A DNA stretch of 64,000 nt. Source: UBA4729 sp038236865 (lineage in GTDB: Bacteria > Patescibacteriota > Saccharimonadia > Saccharimonadales > UBA4665). Positions 16,639 through 24,766 of this stretch are shown here, in pieces; position 1 is the first letter of the stretch, and the number at the start of each line of letters is the position of its first letter. The notes beneath the pieces are model-generated. The model saw only the letters and a program-made list of their open reading frames with translations. It had not been told where the DNA came from and made no database searches. The stretch is taken from the NCBI GenBank assembly GCA_038236865.1, contig JBBRZI010000002.1:28024-92023 (forward strand), given 5' to 3'. The position numbers and the translations under genes were made by a program.

Positions 16639-17916
16639 ATGAAGAAATCATTCCACGAGTCTTGGGGAGAGTCATCCCGTGCGCATATGAAGCGAGTCGC
16701 TACGATTAAAACCGCTAGCCGCCATCCGTTCGCAGTACCGTTTATTACGTTTGCCGTTCTCATCACGCTGACCGCTATCGCCTTTGCTGTCGCGGCGACG
16801 ACCAATCATTTGGTCGCGCCACCGGATGCCAAAATTGTAATTATTTCGCACGATAATCTCCAGCAAACGGTGCCGAGCCGAGCCAGTACGGTGGGGAGCT
16901 TATTGCAGAAATTGCATATTCAACTAAACGAAGGCGATGTGGTCGAGCCAACGCTGGCCAGCCGGATCGACCAAGATCAATTCCGTATCAACATTTATCG
17001 GGCGGTGCCGGTTCTGATTGTTGATGGTGCTAAAAAAACATACACCTTTAGCGCGGCAACGACGCCCCGCAGTATTGCCGTCCAAGCCAATACAACGGTC
17101 TTTGCCGAAGATGGCGTCAGCGTTGAGCCCGTCCAGAACTTTGTGAAGAGCGGGGTTATCGGTCAGGAAGTGGTCGTAAATCGGTCGGTACCGGTAAACC
17201 TCAATTTGTACGGCACCCCACTGGCACTGAGAACTCACGCCGCTACCGTCGGTGACCTGATAAAGCAAAAGCATATCAAGCTTGCCAAAGACGATCAGGT
17301 AACGCCGAGCCAGGCTACGCCACTGACGCCCAATACCCAAGTGTTTGTGACCAGAATCGGCATCAAGATCGAGTCGATCACCGAAGCCATCGCCATGCCA
17401 GTGCAGACAATTCAGGATCCGGGGCTGGCCTATGGCACGAGTGCTGTCCGCCAGAAAGGCTCGGCTGGGTCGAAAGTAACGACCTATCAAAACAACTTAC
17501 AAAACGGCATCATCGTCAGTCGGAGTTTGTTGCAAACCGTTGTGACTGTACCCGCCGTTACGCAGATTAACGTCACCGGCACCAGCCTGAGTGGTATTAA
17601 GGGCGATATGGCGCTGGCCGGGATCTCACCCGGCGACTACAACTACGTGGATTATATTGTCAGCCACGAATCCGGCTGGTGCCCCACCAAAGCCCAGGGC
17701 CAGTATGGCGGCTGCCCGGCGTACGCCGGCTACGTGCCAAGTACGGGCGGCTATGGCCTGTGCCAGTCGACGCCCGGCAGTAAAATGGCGAGCGCTGGCT
17801 CTGACTGGCAAACGAACCCCGTGACGCAACTGCGCTGGTGCTCGGGCTACGCCCAGGGACGGTATGGCAGTTGGGGCGCGGCTTATAGCCACTGGCTTAG
17901 CTACCACAACTGGTAG
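16639..17916 (+). CDS. Rpf/YabE-like cell-wall hydrolase (DUF348, G5, lysozyme-like domain)
   Basis: 425 residues. A cytosolic basic tail is followed by a TM or signal anchor (about 34-54, FITFAVLITLTAIAFAVAA). DUF348 repeats lie at about 65-110, 122-163 and 183-230, and a G5 domain at about 244-315 (EAIAMPVQTIQDPGL and QNGIIVSRSLLQTVVTVPAV). The C-terminal lysozyme-like domain has YIVSHESGW, with Glu as likely catalytic acid, then GGYGLCQSTPGSKM, and Cys pairs that could form disulfides. This is the architecture of resuscitation-promoting factors, muralytic enzymes acting on peptidoglycan outside the cell. TACAAT at 16570-16575 gives a leader of about 57 nt. Confidence 0.88.
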   Translation: MKKSFHESWGESSRAHMKRVATIKTASRHPFAVPFITFAVLITLTAIAFAVAATTNHLVAPPDAKIVIISHDNLQQTVPSRASTVGSLLQKLHIQLNEGDVVEPTLASRIDQDQFRINIYRAVPVLIVDGAKKTYTFSAATTPRSIAVQANTTVFAEDGVSVEPVQNFVKSGVIGQEVVVNRSVPVNLNLYGTPLALRTHAATVGDLIKQKHIKLAKDDQVTPSQATPLTPNTQVFVTRIGIKIESITEAIAMPVQTIQDPGLAYGTSAVRQKGSAGSKVTTYQNNLQNGIIVSRSLLQTVVTVPAVTQINVTGTSLSGIKGDMALAGISPGDYNYVDYIVSHESGWCPTKAQGQYGGCPAYAGYVPSTGGYGLCQSTPGSKMASAGSDWQTNPVTQLRWCSGYAQGRYGSWGAAYSHWLSYHNW

Positions 17917-17918
17917 CC

Positions 17919-17953
17919 TTAAAACTAGTAATATTATGGTATTGTAGTTTTAA
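17919..17953 (+). other. Inverted repeat with promoter -10 in its loop
   Basis: TTAAAACTA (17919-17927) and TAGTTTTAA (17945-17953) are perfect complements. TATTAT (17932-17937) lies between them and AAGAAGG follows. It may end the upstream hydrolase transcript and/or act as an operator for the small gene downstream; there is no T tract. Confidence 0.4.
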
Positions 17954-17965
17954 AGAAGGTCGATT

Positions 17966-18106
17966 ATGTCAGCGCATGGAAGAATATACGAAGCTCCGTC
18001 ACTTACTCCCAATGAGCAGGCCTCAAAAGCTGCCTTGCCCAATACGGGGCTTCTCAGTTCATATAAAACCAAGGCAGTCGAGTATCGAATGGCCATGAAT
18101 GGGTGA
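17966..18106 (+). CDS. 46-residue protein with internal LPNTG, overlapping ksgA
   Basis: 46 residues beginning MSAHGRIYEAP with AAGAAGG at 17953-17959 upstream, a good ribosome binding site. It contains LPNTG at about residues 24-28, but there is no signal peptide and no TM segment after it, so it is not a normal sortase substrate. The match may be chance. The stop overlaps the ksgA start (ATGGGTGA), so its translation may drive ksgA. No homolog recognised; the role could be purely regulatory. Confidence 0.5.
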   Translation: MSAHGRIYEAPSLTPNEQASKAALPNTGLLSSYKTKAVEYRMAMNG

Positions 18107-18887
18107 TGTGCCGGTTGCCAAGAAGTCACTCGGCCAGCACTGGCTGACGGACTTCACGAGTTTGCAGGCCATGGTGGATGCAGCGCGCGTCCAGCCCAGT
18201 GACACGGTGCTCGAGATTGGGCCGGGGCTCGGCAGCCTGACTGAACTATTGGTTCAAGCTGCCGACAAGGTCGTGGCGGTTGAGTTCGATGCGGTTTTAG
18301 CCAAAGGCTTGCCAGCCCGCGTACCGTCCAACGACCTGAGCGTCGTCATCAGTGACATTTTGAGTTTTGATTTCACGAAGCTGCCAGCTGATTACAAAGT
18401 TGTCGCCAATATTCCATATTATCTAACCAGTAATCTTATCCGGGTTATGAGCGAGACACCCAATCAGCCGGCCATGGCCGTACTGCTCGTACAGAAGGAA
18501 GTAGCGGAGCGGGTCGTGGCGCAGCCCGGTGCGATGTCACTGCTGAGCGTCACCGCGCAGTTTTACTGGCAGACGTCGCTCGGCAGCAAAGTGCCAGCGG
18601 CATTATTCAGCCCGCCACCAAAGGTTGATTCGCAAATCTTGATTCTTGAGCGGCGTTCGTCAGTATTGTTCCCGGGTCTCGACCCAAAAAGCTTCTTCCG
18701 CCTGGTTAAGGCAGGCTTCAGCCAACGCCGCAAAACCCTGCTTAACTCTTTGAGTGCCGGACTACACCTGACTAAACCGGAAGCGCAAGCATTACTGGCT
18801 AGTGCCGGCATTGATCCGCGCTTGCGCCCTCAAAACTTGTCGCTCGAAGCGTGGTATGCAATTTATACCGCTACTGTTAATAAATAG
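18099..18887 (+). CDS. rsmA: 16S rRNA dimethyladenosine transferase (KsgA/RsmA)
   Basis: 262 residues. It dimethylates two adjacent adenosines near the 3' end of 16S rRNA during small-subunit maturation, using SAM. Motifs: KKSLGQHWLTD at the N-terminus, VLEIGPGLGSLTELL (SAM-binding motif I), AVEFDAVL, and the catalytic NIPYYLTSN (NLPYxxS type). The C-terminal helical domain includes SQRRKTLLNSL. Length is normal. It starts inside the end of the 46-residue upstream frame; GTG 18108 is an alternative start. Confidence 0.95.
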   Translation: MGDVPVAKKSLGQHWLTDFTSLQAMVDAARVQPSDTVLEIGPGLGSLTELLVQAADKVVAVEFDAVLAKGLPARVPSNDLSVVISDILSFDFTKLPADYKVVANIPYYLTSNLIRVMSETPNQPAMAVLLVQKEVAERVVAQPGAMSLLSVTAQFYWQTSLGSKVPAALFSPPPKVDSQILILERRSSVLFPGLDPKSFFRLVKAGFSQRRKTLLNSLSAGLHLTKPEAQALLASAGIDPRLRPQNLSLEAWYAIYTATVNK

Positions 18888-18897
18888 TAAAAGATGC

Positions 18898-18903
18898 TAT
18901 AAT
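18898..18903 (+). promoter_or_regulatory. -10 box of tmRNA
   Basis: TATAAT 11 nt after the ksgA stop; the -35 is weak (TGTTAA, 17-nt spacing). Initiation near 18910 would leave a short 5' leader before the processed tmRNA end at 18943. Confidence 0.6.
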
Positions 18904-18942
18904 AATAGGTCTGCGGAACAGACGTCGCCGCAGGCTAATCAG

Positions 18943-19492
18943 GGGGCTGACTTTAAGCTCGACGTTGGACTTTATCGGTTAGATCAGCAGGTCGCTTGTC
19001 AGCGAGAGGCCTACCACATTGTATCTTTCGAATGCGAAAGTGGTCACTTTTTGTGGCAGAAAGGTTCAATCTGAACAAATTATAGCCTAGCTATGATGCG
19101 CGAAGACTGAAGCTTTCTGGTCAAAAATGAGTGCTTGCAGCTCGGAAAATATGATGTGGTAGGTCTCAGATAGACAAAATCCAATAGATGCAAAAACTTC
19201 TATTAGCGATATGGTAAATAACGTGCTTGCACGTCGTTCACCCGCTTTCGCAACAGCTTAGTTTAAGTACTAATGCCGTGTCGCGCATGACGCCAGATGA
19301 TGCAAAGATACGTAATTTTTCTGGATGCTCAGTGAGAACTTTCCTGACTGACTGCTAAGACTAAGGAATGCTGGAATAAGATGTTTGTTTGTTTAAATAC
19401 TTGTTCCCTAAGACAGCAAAACAAACTATGCCTGTAGACGACTAACCAAGATAAACCGGCGGACGCGGGGGCAGTGCCCGCCAGCTCCTCCA
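18943..19492 (+). ncRNA. ssrA: Transfer-messenger RNA (tmRNA)
   Basis: About 550 nt. The 5' end GGGGCTGA and 3' end CAGCTCC form the tRNA-Ala-like acceptor stem with the G3-T70 wobble needed for alanylation. The 3' half GGACGCGGG and CCCGCCAGCTCC matches other tmRNAs. The resume codon GCA (19190-19192) follows AATAGAT, close to the E. coli AATAGTC-GCA context. The tag frame has 23 codons, begins AKTSISDMVN, ends RRSPAFATA and stops at TAG 19259-19261. tmRNA rescues stalled ribosomes and tags the nascent chain for proteolysis. Odd points: T-loop GGCAGTG instead of TTCAA-type, discriminator T instead of A before CCA, a long tag, and ATA rather than LAA at its end. Confidence 0.9.
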
Positions 19493-19493
19493 T

Positions 19494-19529
19494 AAGGGAC
19501 TTTCGACTTTTCGAAGGTCCTTTTTGTTT
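19494..19529 (+). terminator. Rho-independent terminator of ssrA
   Basis: AAGGGACTTTCGA pairs with TCGAAGGTCCTT (one bulge/wobble) and runs into TTTTTG, 2 nt after the tmRNA 3' end. Confidence 0.88.
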
Positions 19530-19649
19530 TGAATTGACGCTCAGGCTAGCATATAGGGCTAGGCAATTCCAAATAAGTTAAACGTTAGCGTCATAACTGT
19601 GGTACTCTTAGGGCATAATTTATAGAGAAGATAAGTTGGGAAAAAAACA

Positions 19650-20555
19650 ATGAAATTATTACAAAAAACATCTTTTGGACTCGTCGCTCTGCTACTAGCA
19701 GTCTTCGCCGTCACGCCAGCCGCATACGCAGCAACTTCACCGAGCCTCGGCACGGCCGCGAGCTTTTCGGTCTTAGCAAAGACTTCCATTACAAACGTAC
19801 CCACCTCTGTCATTAGTCGGGACGTAGGGTTAAGCCCAGCCGCCGGTACATTTATCACTGGGCTGACTACAGCAGAAGTTGGTGGCACAATCTATGCAGT
19901 AGACAGCAATGGTCCGGCAGGCGTTGCAGGGAACAATCCCGGTCTATTAACTACGGCCGTCAACGACATGACCACTGTATGGAGCACGGGTGGTTCCACC
20001 GGCATAGACCAGCCATGTACAACCGACTATTCAGGTACAGGGGACAAGGACTTGACTACAGTTTCGCCTTTGGGCCCAGGTGTCTATTGTGCCGATACCT
20101 TCTCGATATCTGGTAACCTCACATTGAGCGGATCGGGTGTTTGGATCTTTAAGTCTGCAGCTACGCTTACCACAGCGGCCAGTTCCACTGTCACCGGTGG
20201 CGACTCATGTAATGTATGGTGGCGGCTTGGATCAGCCGGTAGTATATTGGGCGCAAACAGTACGCTTGTTGGTAATGTCCTAGCTCTTACGACTATAGCC
20301 ATGCAAAACGGAGCTACTTTAAACGGACGAGCTTTTGCCCAGGCTGCAGTGACTTTGGATACGAACACCATTACTAGCCCAGTTTGCGCGTCTGCAGCAA
20401 GTGGTCCAGGCACCACTACTCCTACCCCCGGTCTGCCCAACACTGGATTAGCTGCCCGCCACAGTAATGACTCATGGATGGGCGTTAGCGCCGGCCTCGT
20501 TGGTCTAGCTGCCGCTACCTACCTACTCCGCAAAAAATATTCACAAGCTGCGTAG
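19650..20555 (+). CDS. Ice-binding-like (DUF3494) surface protein with LPNTG sorting signal
   Basis: 301 residues. Signal peptide 1-27 (MKLLQKTSFG, hydrophobic core, AYA cleavage). Residues about 30-245 match the DUF3494/ice-binding fold: LGTAASFSVLAKTSITN, then SRDVGLSPAAGTFITGL, VGGTIYAVD, a paired-Cys PCTTDYSG segment and the repetitive GNLTLSGSGVWIFKS and GNVLALTTIAMQNGATLNGRAFAQ, a beta-helix pattern. A TPTPG linker precedes LPNTGLA, a TM helix and RKKYSQAA. The family includes true ice-binding proteins but most members are adhesins or uncharacterised, so antifreeze activity is not implied. A sortase gene follows immediately. Confidence 0.85.
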   Translation: MKLLQKTSFGLVALLLAVFAVTPAAYAATSPSLGTAASFSVLAKTSITNVPTSVISRDVGLSPAAGTFITGLTTAEVGGTIYAVDSNGPAGVAGNNPGLLTTAVNDMTTVWSTGGSTGIDQPCTTDYSGTGDKDLTTVSPLGPGVYCADTFSISGNLTLSGSGVWIFKSAATLTTAASSTVTGGDSCNVWWRLGSAGSILGANSTLVGNVLALTTIAMQNGATLNGRAFAQAAVTLDTNTITSPVCASAASGPGTTTPTPGLPNTGLAARHSNDSWMGVSAGLVGLAAATYLLRKKYSQAA

Positions 20556-20557
20556 TT

Positions 20558-21196
20558 ATTTACCGGCTCGCAACTGGCAATAAGTCCACGAAACGCAGTC
20601 AGCGGCTACCACTGGTAGTCGCTCTTGCTTTGGTGGGATTGCTGGTACTTATAGGCTACTTTATAGTAAAGCCAGCAGCAAAACCGGTCCAGCAAGTCAG
20701 CCCACCAGTGACTCGCGAAACTCAGACGCCGCTGCCTAAGGTTGCCTATCGGGGTCTGCCGGTTCGCCTCCAAATCCCAGCAATCAATGTCAATACGACA
20801 ATCGAATATACCGGCCTAACTAAAACCGGCGACATGACAGCGCCGGCTGGCGTCAATAACGCCGGCTGGTATAAGTATGGTGCGATTCCGGGCGAGACAG
20901 GCAGTGCCGTAATGGATGGGCACGTGGTTGGCCCAAAGGGTGAACCAGCAGTCTTTATTCATCTGAATAAGCTAAAGCCGGGGGACCAGATAATGGTCGT
21001 TGATGCCAAAGGTCAAACGGCTGCGTTTGCAGTGCGGGAAGTCCGTACCTATAGCGAGAAGGAACAGCACGACGCTGTTTTTAATAGTGCCAGTGGAACG
21101 CATTTGAATCTTATAACCTGTGCGGGGGATTGGGATAGTAGCCAGCGTCATTACTTGGATCGGTTCGTTGTCTTCGCCGATAAGGTTGCCCCGTAG
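20558..21196 (+). CDS. Sortase (class unresolved), start codon non-canonical or uncertain
   Basis: Catalytic features: GHVVG with the active His, LNLITCAGDW with the active Cys, and YLDRFVVF with the Arg. It would cleave LPNTG substrates such as the preceding gene product. The protein should begin with basic KSTKRSQR and a full TM anchor (PLVVALALVGLLVLIGYFIV). The only ATG/GTG/TTG starts (20630 onward) fall inside that TM and would remove the basic flank and half the helix. I therefore place the start at ATT 20558, 3 nt after the preceding stop. A -1 slip at an A6 run in the upstream gene would also enter this frame. The class cannot be fixed by eye. Confidence 0.82.
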   Translation: MYRLATGNKSTKRSQRLPLVVALALVGLLVLIGYFIVKPAAKPVQQVSPPVTRETQTPLPKVAYRGLPVRLQIPAINVNTTIEYTGLTKTGDMTAPAGVNNAGWYKYGAIPGETGSAVMDGHVVGPKGEPAVFIHLNKLKPGDQIMVVDAKGQTAAFAVREVRTYSEKEQHDAVFNSASGTHLNLITCAGDWDSSQRHYLDRFVVFADKVAP

Positions 21197-21332
21197 CTGG
21201 CGGCGGGTAATCACTCGGTAATTGAAACGCACACATTCTCAGCTGGGTAGGCTCGAGCTTTAACTTGGCATTAATTGTCGCGTTAGGTTTTGGAGTTTGT
21301 GCTTATGCTGCGCGTAGCTTACACTTCAAGAG

Positions 21333-22034
21333 ATGTTTATTCATAAATACGTGGTGATTGTGGGCGCCAGCTTACTTAGTCTCGCTCTCCTGGCTGGCGG
21401 TTGGGTGGCGTATACGCACTATGCTCACGTTAGCCTGCTGGGCCGAAACATATCAAGCAACCGCACAACCGTCTACGGAGAGACTATCCCCCAATCGACT
21501 GACCAGAGTGCAGTGGCTGCTACCGGAGAGCAATCCTCGTCGACAGGGTCGAATTTGGGCGTGGCTACAACCCCAGGCGCCAGCAGCCTCGGCCAGCTCG
21601 ATACCAAGCAATCAACGGCTGGTGCAGCCGGCAGCAGTTCAGCGCCTCAAGAGCTCGATCCGAGCAAATTTAGCGACTATGAAAAGTATAAGGACGGCAC
21701 GAGCGCACTGTTTGGAGAAATGGTAGTTGGGCAAGGTGTCGAGCTGACGGCGGGTAAAAAAGCGGCTGTCTACTACAAGGGCTGGCTGACGAATGGGAGT
21801 CTGTTCGATGCCTCACGAACCGGCAGCGATGGCAAGCTGCAGGCCTTTACGTTTACGCTTGGCGCCCATCAAGTTATCTCCGGCTGGGAACAGGGCATTG
21901 CGGGTATGAAAGTTGGCGGGAAGCGGTTAATTATTATACCGCCGTCTGTCGGCTATGGTACGGCTGGACAGGGGCCAATCCCGGCGAACGCCGTGTTGGT
22001 GTTTGAAGTGCAATTAGTCGCCGTCCAAGACTAA
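21333..22034 (+). CDS. Membrane-anchored FKBP-type peptidyl-prolyl isomerase
   Basis: 233 residues. An N-terminal signal anchor (about 5-27, YVVIVGASLLSLALLAGGWVAY) is followed by a Ser/Thr/Gly-rich linker to about 115 and a C-terminal FKBP domain: AAVYYKGWLTNGSLFDAS, VISGWEQGIAGMKVGGKR, IPPSVGYG and IPANAVLVFEVQL. These are the conserved FKBP strands, including the Trp floor of the proline pocket. It acts outside the membrane, probably folding exported proteins such as the neighbouring surface proteins. TACACT at 21320-21325 lies 7 nt before ATG with no Shine-Dalgarno. Confidence 0.92.
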   Translation: MFIHKYVVIVGASLLSLALLAGGWVAYTHYAHVSLLGRNISSNRTTVYGETIPQSTDQSAVAATGEQSSSTGSNLGVATTPGASSLGQLDTKQSTAGAAGSSSAPQELDPSKFSDYEKYKDGTSALFGEMVVGQGVELTAGKKAAVYYKGWLTNGSLFDASRTGSDGKLQAFTFTLGAHQVISGWEQGIAGMKVGGKRLIIIPPSVGYGTAGQGPIPANAVLVFEVQLVAVQD

Positions 22035-22049
22035 GAGCCTGACAGAATA

Positions 22050-23012
22050 CTAGTTTTTGCGGGCGAGTTTACGCTTGCGGTAGAGCATGACCATCAGGCC
22101 GTGGGCGCTCAGTACGGCCGCCATTGACCCAATCGAGACTAGCGCGGCTTTATCAATGTGGAGGCTGCTCTGGACGAAGCTGGCAAATGAATAAACTACG
22201 ACGGTGGCGAGGACGGCTAGTAGGTAGACGGCGAGGCTAAAAAACCGCCCTCGGCGTTTGACGAGCTGGCGACTGCGACCGAACGCTTTCAGAAGGGGCA
22301 GGTTTGGTTCGAATAGTGCGACCGACGGTACGAGGCTGTATTGGGCGAGGATGTAGATGGCCCAAACAGCGCAGGCGGTGAGAGCAAAGGGCACAGTTGC
22401 CATGATTGCAGCTTTTGAAACACCCGCAACACTTGAGGCAATCGAGCCTGCAATCAAAATCAGCAATGGTACGGTGCCGAGCAGGGAGACAAATATGAAC
22501 CAGGCATTAGCCGTGCGGCTGGCCGTACGTAAACTTTGTTTGATTGTCAGTCGAAGCGAGCGATGTGGCTTACGGGTGGCACCGTCCATGATGGCAATTG
22601 AGAACATATTGATAAGGCAGGCAGCGACCCAGCTGCAGAGCAGGGCGGGGATGGCGAAAGTGACAAGCAGTAACAGCCCGCCGTTTATACCAGTCAGGTC
22701 GGCCACAGCTGTGGCGGTACCGAGGAAAGTCAATAAAAATTGCAGCGCAGTTGTGGTGAGACTAAACGTCAGCACTACTATCAGTACGAGCGTGGTAATG
22801 AAGATATCTTCATTACGGGCGATGGCCACGCGGGCATCGGCGAAGGCGGCGGTGGGGTAATATTGGCGGCGCGCATAGGCTAGGGTTTTGCTGCGGGCGC
22901 GGCGGTTGGCCTTTTTGAGTTGAACGATTGATTTGAGCCAGCTCAGCCTCAAGCTGCGACGGTGTAGCTGTAGGAGCTGGGGGTAGTAGTCGTTAAATTC
23001 GTTCAGGCTCAT
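22050..23012 (-). CDS. Polytopic membrane protein of unknown function (about six TM)
   Basis: 320 residues from ATG 23012, with GGAG about 12 nt upstream; a TTG start 19 codons earlier is less likely. A basic cytosolic N-terminal region (about 80 residues, including KKANRRARSK) precedes six hydrophobic segments, with a basic loop (ATRKPHRSLRLTIKQSLRTASR) between the second and third. The sequence ends KRKLARKN. The layout resembles DUF975 or glycerophosphodiesterase-type membrane domains, but I cannot assign it. It converges on the FKBP gene with 15 nt between the stops. Confidence 0.7.
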   Translation of the reverse strand: MSLNEFNDYYPQLLQLHRRSLRLSWLKSIVQLKKANRRARSKTLAYARRQYYPTAAFADARVAIARNEDIFITTLVLIVVLTFSLTTTALQFLLTFLGTATAVADLTGINGGLLLLVTFAIPALLCSWVAACLINMFSIAIMDGATRKPHRSLRLTIKQSLRTASRTANAWFIFVSLLGTVPLLILIAGSIASSVAGVSKAAIMATVPFALTACAVWAIYILAQYSLVPSVALFEPNLPLLKAFGRSRQLVKRRGRFFSLAVYLLAVLATVVVYSFASFVQSSLHIDKAALVSIGSMAAVLSAHGLMVMLYRKRKLARKN

Positions 23013-23229
23013 GCTCGGCTTACTCCAATAGGGTGCGTACGGGAGTAATTTCCCACCGCAATACCTCAATTTGCTGAATTAGATTATAGCATAAATAAAA
23101 CTATAAAGCAATACATAATCACACTTTAATATAAATAAGCAATAGCTTATTCGGGGGCGGGCCTGGCGAATGGCCAGCGCGCTCGGGTATATCAAATTTT
23201 GGCTGCAAGGAAATCTTCAGTTGGCTCGA

Positions 23230-23276
23230 TTGAGCTGCTATACTGTACTTAATATAGTAATGAACATAGACAGTAT
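23230..23276 (+). promoter_or_regulatory. Efflux-pump promoter with flanking inverted repeat
   Basis: TTGAGC (23230-23235), 17 nt, TATAGT (23253-23258). ATACTGT (23240-23246, inside the spacer) and ACAGTAT (23270-23276, just after the start site) are inverted half-sites, a layout typical of repressor control of drug pumps. GAGAGGTGA precedes the start codon. Confidence 0.6.
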
Positions 23277-23300
23277 TACGTAATCTAGAGAGGTGAACCA

Positions 23301-24746
23301 ATGGTCAGACGAGTAGTGCATAAGAATTTAATATTGTTGATTGTGGCCGTGGCGCAGTTTATGGTCGTGCTCGATAGCTCGATCGTGAACGTCGCCCTGC
23401 CGTCTATCTACCGCAGCCTGCACTTTACCAGTCCTAGTAGTTTACAGTGGGTTGTAACGGCGTATACGCTGGCTTTTGGAGGCTTTCTGCTACTGGGTGG
23501 CCGGGCCGCCGATCTATATGGGCGCAAAAAAATGTTTGTTTACGCAGCTAGTTCTTTCGCGGTTGCCTCGTTACTCTGCGGTTTGTCGCAAAACACTACG
23601 ATGATAGTAGTGCTGCGGGGCGTGCAAGGCTTGGCGGCGGCCTTTATGTCTCCGGCGGCACTGTCGATTGTGCTGACCACGTTTCGTGAAGGTAAGGAAC
23701 GCGCCAAGGCGCTCAGTGTTTGGGGAGCTGTGGCTGCCGGTGGGGCTGCGGCCGGTGTTTTGTTTGGCGGGCTGCTGACCGAATACTTGGATTGGCGCTG
23801 GAATTTCTTCGTGAACGTGCCGGTTGGTATTGCCGTGGTGATTGCGGCGAACATGTACGTTCCGGAAAGCAAAGCCGATCTCGACCACAACAAACTTGAT
23901 CTGCCCGGGGCTGTGCTGGTGACATCTGGCTTGATGTTGCTCGTGTACACCCTTACCAAAGCCCCCAGCTACGGCTGGGCCAGCCTACATACCGTGGCAT
24001 TCCTGTCGCTCAGCGCCAGCTTACTGGCGGCATTTATTTACAACGAGAGCCGCTCCAAGCACGCCCTGATGCCGTTGCACATATTCAAGATCGGTAATGT
24101 TCGTTTTGCCAACCTAGCCCAGCTGCCGATTACCGCCAGCGCGTTCTCGATGTTCTTCTTTGTGTCGCTATACCTCCAGACCGTATTGCACTATTCGCCG
24201 GTACGTTCCGGTTTGAGCTTTTTGCCGGTAACGTTTGTGATTGGCGGCGTTTCGGTGCTCATGCAGCACGTCATCGGCAGGATCGGCTATAAAAAACCGT
24301 TGGTCGTTGGGCCGTTATTTTTGGCGCTCGGTTTGTTTTTGCTCGCGCACCTGAGTGTCAACGGCACGTATTTTGGTAATGTGTTCCCCGGGTTGGTGCT
24401 AATGGCCTTTGGCCTCGGTCTATCGTTTATATCGATCACGATCGCGGCGACGACCGGCATCCCCCACAAGGAGTCCGGCCTGGCCTCAGGGCTGCTTAAT
24501 ACTTCACAGCAAATTGGCGGTTCGCTGGGGCTGGCTATATTGTCTGGTATCTCGGCCTCCAGCGCCGTTGCGTATCTGCAAGCCAATCATGGTAGCGGTT
24601 CGCTCGCCCAGGCCCAGGTCACCGGGTTTAGCCACGCACTATACACAGCCATCGGCTTTGCTCTTTTGTCGTCGCTCATCACCCTATTCTTCATCCACGA
24701 GAAAAAGGCTGAAATCGTGGCCGACGCCAGCGCCGTGGCCGCGTAG
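23301..24746 (+). CDS. MFS multidrug efflux transporter, DHA2 (EmrB/QacA) type
   Basis: 481 residues with about 14 hydrophobic segments. DHA2 motifs: LDSSIVNVALPSI in TM1 (motif D1), GGRAADLYGRKK in the first cytosolic loop (motif A), RGVQGLAAAFMSPAAL, and WRWNFFVNVPVG (motif C/H1 region). It would export hydrophobic or cationic compounds using the proton gradient. It starts at ATG 23301 behind a GAGAGGTGA ribosome binding site and a promoter with paired half-sites. No regulator gene lies next to it. The substrate is unknown; single-gene pumps of this family range from biocide to lipid transport. Confidence 0.92.
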   Translation: MVRRVVHKNLILLIVAVAQFMVVLDSSIVNVALPSIYRSLHFTSPSSLQWVVTAYTLAFGGFLLLGGRAADLYGRKKMFVYAASSFAVASLLCGLSQNTTMIVVLRGVQGLAAAFMSPAALSIVLTTFREGKERAKALSVWGAVAAGGAAAGVLFGGLLTEYLDWRWNFFVNVPVGIAVVIAANMYVPESKADLDHNKLDLPGAVLVTSGLMLLVYTLTKAPSYGWASLHTVAFLSLSASLLAAFIYNESRSKHALMPLHIFKIGNVRFANLAQLPITASAFSMFFFVSLYLQTVLHYSPVRSGLSFLPVTFVIGGVSVLMQHVIGRIGYKKPLVVGPLFLALGLFLLAHLSVNGTYFGNVFPGLVLMAFGLGLSFISITIAATTGIPHKESGLASGLLNTSQQIGGSLGLAILSGISASSAVAYLQANHGSGSLAQAQVTGFSHALYTAIGFALLSSLITLFFIHEKKAEIVADASAVAA

Positions 24747-24766
24747 GGGAGGGCTATACTAGTAGT

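Noticed and set aside
19650..21196. Single fused substrate-sortase protein
   Set aside because: The LPNTG protein has a complete sorting signal with a normal stop after the basic tail, so an obligatory fusion is unlikely; kept only as a frameshift hypothesis.
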